19,430 bases of DNA from JBBSUX01 sp038234045 (GCA_038234045.1 JBBSUX010000031.1:1-19430); one strand, 5' to 3'. Numbered from the stretch's first letter, positions 1-7,073 are shown. The notes: a model not told the origin generated them from the sequence alone. Numbers and translations are program-made.

Positions 1-50
1 CCGCTGCCGCCGTGCGCGGCAGCATCGGTAACCGGGGAACTTCCAGGTGA
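1..50 (+). CDS. C-terminal end of an aconitase/LeuC-type large subunit (partial)
   Basis: The frame whose codons begin at base 3 is open from the window edge to a TGA at 48-50 and ends AAAVRGSIGNRGTSR. Large subunits of 3-isopropylmalate dehydratase and homoaconitase often end in an Ala-rich stretch followed by a short G-x-I/L-x-D-P-R-like tail, which this resembles. The TGA overlaps the GTG start of the LeuD-like gene (GTGA), the usual arrangement of a coupled leuC-leuD pair. Only 15 residues are visible, so the call rests mainly on the overlap and on the identity of the next gene. The iron-sulphur cluster cysteines would lie upstream, outside the window. Confidence 0.55.
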   Translation, partial: AAAVRGSIGNRGTSR

Positions 51-559
51 GCATCCTGCCGATTTCGGGCCGCGCTCGCGTCGTGGGTGACGACGTGAAC
101 ACCGACAACATCATTGCGTCACGCCGAAAAAAGGAATCCATCGATCCCGCAGTGCTGCGTGCCTACATGCTGGAGGACGTGGATCCTGCATTCGCCTCCA
201 GCGTACGTCCGAGTGACATCCTGGTCGCCGGCAGAAATTTCGGTTGCGGGTCGGCCATGGAGGTGGCGGTGACGGTAGTCACTAGCGCAGGCATCTGCGC
301 CGTTATCGCCAAAAGCTTCTCGCGCACTTATCTGCGCAACGCAATAAACAATGGGCTCCTGCCAGTCGTTGCCGACACCTCCGGCGTGCGCGAGGGCGAC
401 GCTTTATCGCTGTACTTCGACATCGATAACCGTCTGCTGATGCGAGCTGATGCCAACGCCGCAGTCCTGTGCGACCCAATCGCGCCTTTCATGCTCGACA
501 TGTTGAACCTAGGCGGCTTGGTGCCCTACCTGCGGCAGCGCGGCGGGTTCGCCGGCTGA
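47..559 (+). CDS. LeuD-like / aconitase small-subunit (swivel domain) protein with altered substrate motifs
   Basis: This 170-residue protein has the size and layout of the small swivel-domain subunit of 3-isopropylmalate dehydratase or homoaconitase of the archaeal/HacB type. It shows the D-D-V-N-T-D-x-I-I motif (residues 15-23), G-R-N-F-G-C-G-S (62-69), AVIAKSFSRTYLRNAINNGL (85-104) and the terminal GGLVPYL. With its large subunit it would perform dehydration/rehydration of a hydroxy-dicarboxylate in the cytoplasm. Two specificity elements differ from the family. The segment after N-T-D-x-I-I reads ASRRKKE instead of a P-x-x-Y-L-R-T-like loop. The usual G-S-S-R-E is G-S-A-M-E (68-72), so the substrate-binding arginine position is methionine. 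The start is GTG at 47, in a GTGA overlap with the upstream stop and preceded by GGGGAA. Fold and family are secure; the substrate is unknown and leucine biosynthesis should not be assumed. Confidence 0.85.
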   Translation: MSILPISGRARVVGDDVNTDNIIASRRKKESIDPAVLRAYMLEDVDPAFASSVRPSDILVAGRNFGCGSAMEVAVTVVTSAGICAVIAKSFSRTYLRNAINNGLLPVVADTSGVREGDALSLYFDIDNRLLMRADANAAVLCDPIAPFMLDMLNLGGLVPYLRQRGGFAG

Positions 560-629
560 GCCCCCCGATCCACCTCTGAGATTTACTCAAACCAAGTATC
601 ACGCCGATCCACCAAGAAGGAGAAAACCG

Positions 630-1541
630 ATGACCTTGACACACACGATCACCCGCACGCTGCTGATCCTCAGCGCCGCCAGCCTCGGGCTAACGGTGCA
701 CGCCGCCGAACACACCGGGACCCTGAAGAAGATCCAGGACGACAAAGTCATCGTCCTGGGGTATCGCGAGTCATCGATTCCCTGGTCATACGTCGACTCG
801 ACGGACAACAAAGTGGTTGGCTACTCCCACGAAACCGCCGGGAGAATAGTCGCCGCCGTTAAGCAGGAACTCGGCATGCCCGACCTGCAAGTCCGGGAAA
901 TTCCTATCACCGCGCAGAACCGAATTTCGCTGATGCAGAACGGTACGATCGACTTGGAATGCAACGGCACCACAAATACTGCCGAACGGCGACGTCAAGT
1001 GGCCTTTACCAACACGTTCGCCATCACACAGACGCAGCTTCTCACCAAGAAATCCTCCGGCGTAACTCATATGGCGGACTTGGCAGGAAAATCCGTGGTG
1101 GTGACCGCTGGCAGCACGTCTGAGCGTTACCTGCGAACTTATGTGCAGGAAAAAAGCATGGACACGAACGTAGTCAGCGCCAAGGACCATTCTCAGGCTT
1201 TCCTGATGCTTCAATCAGGCCGCGTCGCCGCCTTCTTTATGGATCGGGATGTACTGAGTGCGCTGCTAACCAAAGCGCGTGATTCTGCCGACTACGTGAT
1301 CACCGGGGAACCACAGACCAAGGAGGCTTTGGCTTGCATGCTTCGGAAAGACGATCCTGAGTTCAAGGCGTTAGCGGACAAGGTCATCGCGAACATGCAA
1401 ACGTCGGGCGAATCCGAGAAGCTCTACAACCGGTGGTTCATGAGCCCGATCCCGCCAAAAGGCGAAGTACTCAACACGCCCCTTAGCGATGCCATGCGCA
1501 CGCTGTATGCGAATCCAAACGATAAGTCGTTGGACCAATAA
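630..1541 (+). CDS. gltI: GltI-type periplasmic amino-acid-binding protein of an ABC transporter
   Basis: This is a 303-residue extracytoplasmic solute-binding protein of family 3, the size of Escherichia coli GltI (glutamate/aspartate). A Sec signal peptide is visible: Thr/Arg-containing N-terminus, hydrophobic core LLILSAASLGL, and probable cleavage after VHA near residue 25. The mature part carries GTIDLECNGTTNTAERRRQV-like sequence, matching the GltI segment that lines the ligand site, and the D-L-A-G-K-S-V-V-V-T-A-G-S hinge segment. The start at 630 is supported by AAGGAG (616-621) just upstream. It would capture an acidic amino acid or analogue in the periplasm and deliver it to the permeases encoded at 2753-4176. 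It follows the LeuD-like gene by 70 bases and precedes the aminotransferase by 9. Family is clear; glutamate/aspartate specificity is by similarity only. Confidence 0.9.
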   Translation: MTLTHTITRTLLILSAASLGLTVHAAEHTGTLKKIQDDKVIVLGYRESSIPWSYVDSTDNKVVGYSHETAGRIVAAVKQELGMPDLQVREIPITAQNRISLMQNGTIDLECNGTTNTAERRRQVAFTNTFAITQTQLLTKKSSGVTHMADLAGKSVVVTAGSTSERYLRTYVQEKSMDTNVVSAKDHSQAFLMLQSGRVAAFFMDRDVLSALLTKARDSADYVITGEPQTKEALACMLRKDDPEFKALADKVIANMQTSGESEKLYNRWFMSPIPPKGEVLNTPLSDAMRTLYANPNDKSLDQ

Positions 1542-1550
1542 GCCCTCGCT

Positions 1551-2756
1551 ATGCTGCGCATTTCTGACCGCCTTAACCGAATACAACCTTCGCCTAGCTC
1601 AATGGCCGGCCAACGGGCGCGCGAGTTGCGCGCGGCTGGCCGCGACATCATCGGCCTGACCTCGGGTGAGCCTGACTTTGATACTCCCGACCACATCAAG
1701 GAGGCCACAGCCCGTGCCTTGGCCGCGGGCCAGACAAAGTACACAGACGTCGCGGGCACCCCTCAACTGCGCGAAGCGATTGCGGAGAAGTTCCGTCGCG
1801 ACAATCACCTCGACTATAGGGCGAGCGAAATCATCGTCGGCACTGGTGGGAAGCAGGTAATCTTCAATGCCCTCCTCTCTACGGTTCAGGCCGGCGACGA
1901 GGTGATTGTGCCTACCCCTTATTGGGTTTCGTACCCTGACATCGTGCTGTTGGCAGACGGCAAACCCGTTTTCCTGCCCTGCGCGCCGGAGTATGGCTTC
2001 AAGCTGCGGCCCGCTGACTTAGAACGGGCTATTACACCTAGAACACGCTGGTTGGTGTTGAATGCGCCGAACAACCCAAGCGGCGCTGCGTACACGTGGG
2101 ATGAGATGCACGCCTTGACCGATGTGCTGATGCGCCACCCGCATGTGTGGGTCATGACAGACGACATCTACGAACATATTCTGTATGACCACCGCACCTT
2201 CGTTACGCCGGCGCAAGTCGAGCCAAGTCTAAAGGACCGCACCCTGACTATTAACGGCGTATCGAAGTCTTACGCGATGACAGGCTGGCGCATCGGGTAT
2301 GGCGCCGGACCCGCCGAACTCATTAAGCCCATGGTGAAACTGCAGTCGCAGAGCACGTCAAACCCCTCTTCGGTAGCGCAAGCAGGTGCGCTTGAAGCTC
2401 TGCGAGGCCCTCAAGGATTTATCGCAGAACGTACCGCCGAATTTCAAGACCGCCGTGATGCGATCGTACCGCGCCTGAATGCCATTCCCGGGCTTAAGTG
2501 CCATTCCCCTGAAGGAGCGTTCTATGTATTCCCGTCGTGTGAGCGTATCCTTGGAATGAAGACACCTGCGGGTAAGCGGATCGAAAGCAGCGATGATTTT
2601 GTTATGTACTTGCTAGATACGGAAGGTCTAGCCGTGCTGCAAGGTACGGCATATGGCGTAGCGCCGTATTTCCGCATTTCTTTTGCGACCTCTATGCGAA
2701 ATCTCGATGAAGGGTGCACGAGGCTTGCTCGCGCCTGCGCGGCGCTTTCCCAGTGA
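1551..2756 (+). CDS. class I/II PLP-dependent aminotransferase (aspartate aminotransferase-like)
   Basis: This 401-residue fold-type I aminotransferase is of the prokaryotic aspartate-aminotransferase (subgroup Ib) style. Landmarks in order are S-G-E-P-D-F-D-T-P (38-46), the cofactor-phosphate region G-T-G-G-K-Q (97-102), N-A-P-N-N-P-S-G (171-178) with the ring-contacting Asn, D-D-I-Y-E (204-208), the Schiff-base lysine in S-K-S-Y-A-M-T-G-W-R (K239), and a terminal Y-F-R-I-S-F-A carrying the expected carboxylate-binding Arg. It would transfer an amino group between an amino acid and a 2-oxo acid in the cytoplasm. It sits between the binding protein and the permease genes, and its TGA overlaps the GTG of gltJ (GTGA). 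That placement suggests it acts on the transported substrate. Enzyme class is secure; the substrate is inferred from context only. Confidence 0.9.
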   Translation: MLRISDRLNRIQPSPSSMAGQRARELRAAGRDIIGLTSGEPDFDTPDHIKEATARALAAGQTKYTDVAGTPQLREAIAEKFRRDNHLDYRASEIIVGTGGKQVIFNALLSTVQAGDEVIVPTPYWVSYPDIVLLADGKPVFLPCAPEYGFKLRPADLERAITPRTRWLVLNAPNNPSGAAYTWDEMHALTDVLMRHPHVWVMTDDIYEHILYDHRTFVTPAQVEPSLKDRTLTINGVSKSYAMTGWRIGYGAGPAELIKPMVKLQSQSTSNPSSVAQAGALEALRGPQGFIAERTAEFQDRRDAIVPRLNAIPGLKCHSPEGAFYVFPSCERILGMKTPAGKRIESSDDFVMYLLDTEGLAVLQGTAYGVAPYFRISFATSMRNLDEGCTRLARACAALSQ

Positions 2757-3490
2757 ACTACAGCTGGCACTGGGGGGTTTTTTTTACTGAAGCAATTCCT
2801 GGGCATACTTATCTAAGCTGGCTTTTATTAGGCCTAAACATAACAGTGTCCCTGGGACTGGCTGCGTGGATGATAGCACTCGGGCTTGGTTCTTTGGTTG
2901 GTGTACTACGCACGGTACCCAATCGCCTACTGGCGGGATTCGCGGCGGCCTACGTAGAGTTATTTCGAAATATCCCTTTGCTTGTGCAGCTCTTCATCTG
3001 GTATTTCGTCGTCCCGGAGTTGTTACCAGAGGACGCGGGGACCTGGATCAAACACCTGAATCCTATTGCGCAGCAGTACTTCGCCGGCGTCGTCTGTTTG
3101 GCAATGTACACCTCGGCGCGGATAGCTGAACAGGTCCGGTCGGGAATAAATTCTTTGCCGCGGGGGCAACGGTATGCCGGATTTGCGCTAGGTTTCACGA
3201 GGTCGCAGGTTTATTGTTACGTCCTGCTTCCAATGGCATTCCGAATTATTATTCCACCGCTCACATCTGAATTCATGACCGTGTTCAAGAATACGGCGGT
3301 GATGTCGATGATCGGATTATTGGAGTTGACCGCCCAAGGACGGCAACTGGTGGATTACACCTCGCAGCCTTATGAATCTTTCACGGTGGTGACCGTGCTA
3401 TACATCGCGATCAACATGGCCGCTCTACGGATGATGCGTTTTGTGGAAAAACGCGTACATGTACCTGGCATGCAGATAGGAAAGCGCTGA
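2753..3490 (+). CDS. gltJ: GltJ-type ABC transporter permease
   Basis: This is an inner-membrane permease of the HisMQ/GltJK family. I place the start at GTG 2753, which gives 245 residues, essentially the E. coli GltJ length, and puts the conserved W-x-W-G-x-F near the N-terminus (W-H-W-G-V-F-F). An ATG at 2714 is in frame but lies inside the aminotransferase and would add 13 unrelated residues. Family landmarks are L-R-T-V-P-N-R, Y-V-E-L-F-R-N-I-P-L-L-V-Q, the ATPase-coupling E-Q-V-R-S-G-I-x-S-L-P-R-G-Q loop, and F-K-N-T-A-V-x-S-M-I-G-L. Several hydrophobic membrane segments are evident. The stop is 2 bases from gltK. TTA, CTA and ATA codons occur close together (around 2815-2845), unlike the genes at the right of the window. 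A G6T8 run lies at codons 7-11. Confidence 0.92.
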   Translation: MNYSWHWGVFFTEAIPGHTYLSWLLLGLNITVSLGLAAWMIALGLGSLVGVLRTVPNRLLAGFAAAYVELFRNIPLLVQLFIWYFVVPELLPEDAGTWIKHLNPIAQQYFAGVVCLAMYTSARIAEQVRSGINSLPRGQRYAGFALGFTRSQVYCYVLLPMAFRIIIPPLTSEFMTVFKNTAVMSMIGLLELTAQGRQLVDYTSQPYESFTVVTVLYIAINMAALRMMRFVEKRVHVPGMQIGKR

Positions 3491-3492
3491 GC

Positions 3493-4176
3493 ATGTCCTA
3501 TCAATTCGACTTCAGCTCGATCGATGCGAACAGCCTATCCGTGCTAGCAGACGGAATGATGGTCTCCCTGGAGATCACTGTAGTGGCGGTAGTGGTGGGG
3601 GTTGCGTGGGGCACTGTACTTGCTCTAATTCGTATGTCGCGAATCAGGGCCGTATCCTGGATTGGGGTAGGGTATATAAATCTTTTTCGGTCTGTCCCAT
3701 TAGTAATGGTACTGCTCTGGTTTTTCTTGATCGTGCCGCAGTTTCTGCAAAACGTATTAGGGCTGTCGCCATCTCACGATGTTCGCATGGCCTCCGCGTT
3801 GACGGCTTTCGCTTTATTTGAAGCCGCCTATTACGCGGAGATCATCCGTGCAGGTATTCAGAGCGTATCGCCGGGCCAGTCGGCGGCAGCGCTGGCGCTC
3901 GGCATGACCCCTGCACAAGGGATGCGTCTGCTCATACTTCCGCAAGCATTTCGTAATATGGCCCCCTTGTTACTAACGCAAGTTATCGTTTTGTTCCAAG
4001 ACACGGCACTGGTATATGTGAGTGCACTCGCTGACTTTTTTGGTAGCGCTTATGGAATCGGCGAGCGCAACGGCCACGTCGTAGAGATGCTGCTGTTCGC
4101 AGGCGCGATTTATTTCATTATCTGCTTCATCGCTTCGCTATTGGTCAAACTTTTTAGCAGAAAGTTGCAGACTTGA
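3493..4176 (+). CDS. gltK: GltK-type ABC transporter permease
   Basis: This 227-residue second permease of the polar amino-acid transporter is close to E. coli GltK in length. It begins with ATG two bases after the gltJ stop. Visible landmarks are Y-I-N-L-F-R-S-V-P-L-V-M-V-L-L-W-F-F, the EAA-type coupling loop A-E-I-I-R-A-G-I-Q-S-V-S-P-G-Q-x-x-A-A-L-A-L-G-M, and the Q-A-F-R-N-M-A-P-L-L-L-T-Q segment. Hydrophobic helices span most of the rest. It would pair with GltJ to form the channel. No ATP-binding gltL follows: the next gene is a convergent LysR regulator 97 bases away. The ATPase must be encoded elsewhere or borrowed from another system. Confidence 0.92.
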   Translation: MSYQFDFSSIDANSLSVLADGMMVSLEITVVAVVVGVAWGTVLALIRMSRIRAVSWIGVGYINLFRSVPLVMVLLWFFLIVPQFLQNVLGLSPSHDVRMASALTAFALFEAAYYAEIIRAGIQSVSPGQSAAALALGMTPAQGMRLLILPQAFRNMAPLLLTQVIVLFQDTALVYVSALADFFGSAYGIGERNGHVVEMLLFAGAIYFIICFIASLLVKLFSRKLQT

Positions 4177-4273
4177 GTATATTCTTCAGCGATAGTAAAT
4201 GGTAAAGCAAATTTAGGCGAGCACATATTTCGACAAGTCCCAAATGCAAAGTTTTTAAGTGAACCAACGCACC

Positions 4274-5197
4274 CTATGCGCGTGCAGTCTTTGATGGCTT
4301 GAGCACTATGGGCTTCGCGAAATTACAGAACTTCTCCGCCATCTCGGCAACGCACCTGCTAAAGGACAACGGACCATCGTTGCGGAAAACTGCGTAGTAC
4401 GGCACGCGCGGCAGGGCCTGCTTGCTGCGAAGGATACGGAGCTGACCGGACGTGGCCATACTCCCGAAATACTCCGAAGGAAGATAGCTAACGCCGAAAC
4501 CTAGGGTTGTCAGTGCGCTCAGCGCAATAAGACTATTCCCGGCGGAGATACGCTGCACAGTTAACCCATGCTCGCGGAACCAGCGGTCATAGCCAACGTC
4601 TACCCCCGATCGCTCAACCTGCATCAACACAGGAAACGCGGTGATCTCTTGAAGCGTCATCGTTTTGCGGCTGTCGCAAAGGGCGGGACTGCACATCCAA
4701 GACAACGTCAGATCCTTCAGACGCACCCCTTCGAAACTCGGGTCGCTGAAAACCGGTGGCACCACGATAAGGTCCATCGCGCCTTGCTGGAGCTTCTCGC
4801 AAAGACTAACGCTGAGGTCGATTTCGGGCTGTAGATCCACTTCCGGCCAGGTATTGCGGAAAGCCTGTACAAACGACGGAAGCCAGGTCAATGCCGTCAG
4901 TTCAGTGACGCCGATGCGGAAACGCCGCACCGTAATTGATTCACGACCTGCGGAGGCAATGTAGCGTTCGCGCAGGATTAAGATTTCCTCGCCTAGCGCC
5001 AAAATTTCTCGGCCTTTGTCCGTCAGACGCGCTGTGCGATGACTGCGATCAAACAGCTGCAGATTCAGCAGCATTTCAATCTCGGCGAGTCGCTTGGAAA
5101 TCGCGGACTGGGTGGTGTTGAGCTTGTCCGCAGCGGCGGCGAAGGAACCCAATTTCCCCACCCAGTGGACGGCTTCGATCTGCTTGAAGGTCAACAT
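4274..5197 (-). CDS. LysR-family transcriptional regulator
   Basis: This 307-residue LysR-type regulator has an N-terminal winged helix-turn-helix (about residues 1-60). It shows F-K-Q-I-E-A-V-H-W-V, G-S-F-A-A-A-A-D-K-L-N-T-T-Q-S-A-I-S-K-R and the L-F-D-R-S-H-R-T-A-R-L-T-x-K-G wing. The remainder (about 90-300) is a periplasmic-binding-protein-like effector domain beginning R-R-F-R-I-G-V-T-E-L. It is convergent with the transporter operon, so its own promoter faces the glycine-zipper gene. A likely role is effector-responsive control of the dehydratase/transport/aminotransferase genes, but no adjacent shared promoter exists, so its target would be upstream of the window or near 5198-5380. Family assignment is firm; the regulon is inferred. 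Confidence 0.9.
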   Translation of the reverse strand: MLTFKQIEAVHWVGKLGSFAAAADKLNTTQSAISKRLAEIEMLLNLQLFDRSHRTARLTDKGREILALGEEILILRERYIASAGRESITVRRFRIGVTELTALTWLPSFVQAFRNTWPEVDLQPEIDLSVSLCEKLQQGAMDLIVVPPVFSDPSFEGVRLKDLTLSWMCSPALCDSRKTMTLQEITAFPVLMQVERSGVDVGYDRWFREHGLTVQRISAGNSLIALSALTTLGFGVSYLPSEYFGSMATSGQLRILRSKQALPRVPYYAVFRNDGPLSFSRCVAEMAEKFCNFAKPIVLKPSKTARA

Positions 5198-5380
5198 GGA
5201 TTGAGGCGCGGAGTGCTAATGTGGGGTGGAATGTTATTCGGTTTTGATACGCGCTGAACTACCGAGACCAGTGTCGGCGAGTAAAACAAAGGCCGGCCAA
5301 ATGCTCCAGGCTCCCCGAGAATCCGCAGCTACCTTTCGCTCATCCGAGCAAACCCGTTTTTAACCACAAAGGACACAACC

Positions 5381-5638
5381 ATGTCATACAAAACTTCTAT
5401 CGCGGCCGGCCTGTCCGCTGCGGCCCCCGTGGTCGCCGCCGGTTTTCCGGTACAAGCCAGTGCCAAGGGTTGCCTTAAAGACGCAGCTGTGGGCGGCGTG
5501 GGTGGCCGTGCCGTGGGCCATCACGCTCTGCTGGGCGCGGCAGCGGGCTGTGCCATAGGCTACCATGTGGCTAACAATAAAGACCGTCAAGCTGTCGAAA
5601 AAAGCCACCAAGCGCAATCCACAGCGCCGGCCCACTGA
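5381..5638 (+). CDS. small secreted glycine-zipper protein
   Basis: This 85-residue protein has a Sec-like signal peptide (MSYKTSIAAGLSAAAPVVAA, probable cleavage after A-S-A near residue 28). The rest is a Gly/Ala-rich hydrophobic hairpin of glycine-zipper type (A-A-V-G-G-V-G-G-R-A-V-G-H-H-A-L-L-G-A-A-A-G-C-A-I-G-Y-H) and a short charged tail. Such small proteins are common in Burkholderiales and are thought to sit in or near the outer membrane; their function is unknown. Two cysteines (at the start and end of the hairpin) could form a disulphide in the periplasm. The start is supported by AAAGGA about 8 bases upstream. It stands alone, divergent from the LysR gene by 183 bases. Confidence 0.7.
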   Translation: MSYKTSIAAGLSAAAPVVAAGFPVQASAKGCLKDAAVGGVGGRAVGHHALLGAAAGCAIGYHVANNKDRQAVEKSHQAQSTAPAH

Positions 5639-5774
5639 TATCCATAAAGATCTGCCTGAACAGTGCAGGCGCGTCATTTGCCGTACGAAATGAGGCATCT
5701 TCTGTTTCCGGCAGTACCCGCGACCCATACCTTCGTTTCAGGCATCACAATCGCCCGGAACCGAAGGTCACATC
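5639..5774. other. intergenic stretch with small inverted repeats
   Basis: No gene is evident between the glycine-zipper gene and the truncated ORF. It contains GCCTG/CAGGC (5654-5658 with 5666-5670) and TCATTT/AAATGA just after it. Neither is followed by a clear T run, so a terminator cannot be asserted. The ribosome-binding GAAGGT for the next ORF lies near its end. Confidence 0.4.
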
Positions 5775-5903
5775 ATGTCTGAAGAGTTCGAGGTTCGCGG
5801 TGCGCATGAAGACCGTATGGATGAAGCCGCTGAACGTGAGCCCCGAGGCAAGAACTGGCCCCGGAAATCTGAACAACGCGATAAGTGTGGAAACTGCTCC
5901 TGA
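5775..5903 (+). pseudogene. N-terminal remnant of a DUF4337-like protein, cut by the insertion sequence
   Basis: An ATG at 5775, with GAAGGT about 7 bases upstream, opens a frame beginning MSEEFEVRGAHEDRMDEAAE. Proteins of the DUF4337 membrane family often begin with a M-(S/A)-E-E-F-E-V acidic, His-containing head of this kind before their first membrane helix. About 26 codons (to 5852) precede the putative left end of the IS. The frame then runs into the element and stops at a TGA (5901-5903). No membrane segment survives, and I could not find the missing part on the right of the IS, so the rest seems deleted. The family match is from memory of the N-terminal pattern and is tentative; that the ORF is truncated by the element is better supported. 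Confidence 0.5.
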
Positions 5904-5938
5904 AGGCGAGGATCTCGCCTGTGAAGATTGGAGCAAAG

Positions 5939-6229
5939 ATGAGCAGAAGACCCCGCCGCACGCACTCAGCGTCATTCAAAGCCAAGGTGGCGCTGGCCGC
6001 CGTTCGAGGCGACAAGACGCTGGCCGAGTCGGCGCAGCAGCATGACGTGCACCCCAACCAGATCACCGACTGGAAGAATCAGTTACTCACGCGCGCGGCC
6101 GACGTGTTCGGCGGCGAGCCATCGGTGTCAGAACCTGCGGTCGACCTGAAGGTCCTGCACGCCACGATCGGCCAGTTGGCCTTGGAGAATGATTTTTGGA
6201 AGGCGCGCTCATCAAGGCCGGCATGCTGA
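5939..6229 (+). CDS. IS3-family transposase OrfA (HTH), frameshifted near its end
   Basis: From ATG 5939 this encodes 96 residues, starting MSRRPRRTHSASFKAKVALA, with the IS3 OrfA helix-turn-helix (F-K-A-K-V-A-L-A-A ... H-P-N-Q-I-T-D-W-K) and a leucine-zipper-like C-terminus (L-K-V-L-H-A-T-I-G-Q-L-A-L-E-N-D-F). The last 11 residues (WKARSSRPAC) look wrong. Adding one T to the T5 run at 6193-6197 restores L-E-G-A-L-I-K-A-G-M-L-S-A-K-R and moves the stop to TGA 6241-6243, in an ATGA overlap with orfB. OrfA normally binds the element ends. This copy is either mutated or depends on slippage at the T run. Confidence 0.8.
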   Translation: MSRRPRRTHSASFKAKVALAAVRGDKTLAESAQQHDVHPNQITDWKNQLLTRAADVFGGEPSVSEPAVDLKVLHATIGQLALENDFWKARSSRPAC

Positions 6230-6239
6230 GCGCAAAGCG

Positions 6240-7073
6240 ATGATCGATCGTAGCCACGATCTACCGCTGCGGCGACAAGCCGAACTGATGAACATAAGCC
6301 GCGGCTCGGCGTATTACACGGCCAAGCCGGTCAGCGATGCCGATCTCACGCTGCTGCGCCGTATCGACGAGCTTCACTTGGAGCTTCCCTTTGCCGGGGC
6401 ACGCATGCTGCGCGACCTGCTGCGAGGAGAAGGCGTTGTCGTGGGCCGCAAGCACATGACAACGCTGATGCGACGCATGGGCATCACCGCTCTCTACAGA
6501 AAGCCCAACACCAGCAAGAAGACGCCGGGGCGCACGATCTATCCCTACCTGCTGCGCACACTGCCGATCACGCGTGCCAACCAAGTCTGGGCGATGGACA
6601 TCTGCTACATCCCGATGGCCCGAGGTTTCGTGTATCTGGCGGCGGTGATCGACTGGTACAGCCGACGGGTGCTGGCGTGGAGGGTTTCCATCTCGATGGA
6701 CACCGAGTTCTGCACGGACGCCGTCGAGGAGGCGATCACCCGCTACGGCACGCCCGAGATCTTCAACACCGATCAGGGTAGTCAATTCACCAGTAGCGCC
6801 TTCACCGGGCTGCTTACAAGCCACGGCATCCGTATCTCGATGGACGGCAAGGGCTGCTGGCGCGACAACGTGTTCATTGAGCGCCTGTGGCGCTCGATCA
6901 AGTACGAGGAGGTGTACCTGCATGCCTACGAAAGCGTGAGCCAGGCCCGATCGGGAATCGGCCGGTACATCGAGTTCTACAACACCCGCAGGCCGCATTC
7001 GAGCCTGCAGGCACGCACACCCGATGTGGTGTACTTCGACTCGCTGCCAGCGCCTTCGGCCCAGGCAGCCTGA
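6240..7073 (+). CDS. IS3-family transposase OrfB (DDE catalytic subunit)
   Basis: This is a 277-residue rve/DDE transposase. An HTH_21-like region (L-H-L-E-L-P-F-A-G-A-R-M-L-R) precedes the catalytic core. The DDE triad is seen as W-A-M-D-I (D120), N-T-D-Q-G-S-Q-F (D178) and F-I-E-R-L-W-R-S-I-K-Y-E (E214), with 35 residues between the second Asp and the Glu, as expected for IS3. The C-terminal Y-N-x-R-R-P-H-S-S-L motif is present. I chose ATG 6240 because it forms ATGA with the repaired orfA stop; the frame is open further upstream to 6189 (MIFGRRAHQG), but that segment is the shifted orfA tail. The OrfB reading frame itself is intact. Confidence 0.9.
   Translation: MIDRSHDLPLRRQAELMNISRGSAYYTAKPVSDADLTLLRRIDELHLELPFAGARMLRDLLRGEGVVVGRKHMTTLMRRMGITALYRKPNTSKKTPGRTIYPYLLRTLPITRANQVWAMDICYIPMARGFVYLAAVIDWYSRRVLAWRVSISMDTEFCTDAVEEAITRYGTPEIFNTDQGSQFTSSAFTGLLTSHGIRISMDGKGCWRDNVFIERLWRSIKYEEVYLHAYESVSQARSGIGRYIEFYNTRRPHSSLQARTPDVVYFDSLPAPSAQAA

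Noticed and set aside
47..559. Leucine biosynthesis LeuD
   Set aside because: The substrate-binding motifs differ and the neighbours are transport and aminotransferase genes rather than leuB/leuA.
4177..4273. Terminator between gltK and the LysR gene
   Set aside because: The stretch is AT-rich and includes a T run, but I could not find a convincing stem before it.
5204..5380. LysR-box (T-N11-A) operator next to the regulator
   Set aside because: Several loose matches exist, none with clear dyad symmetry, so none is reported.
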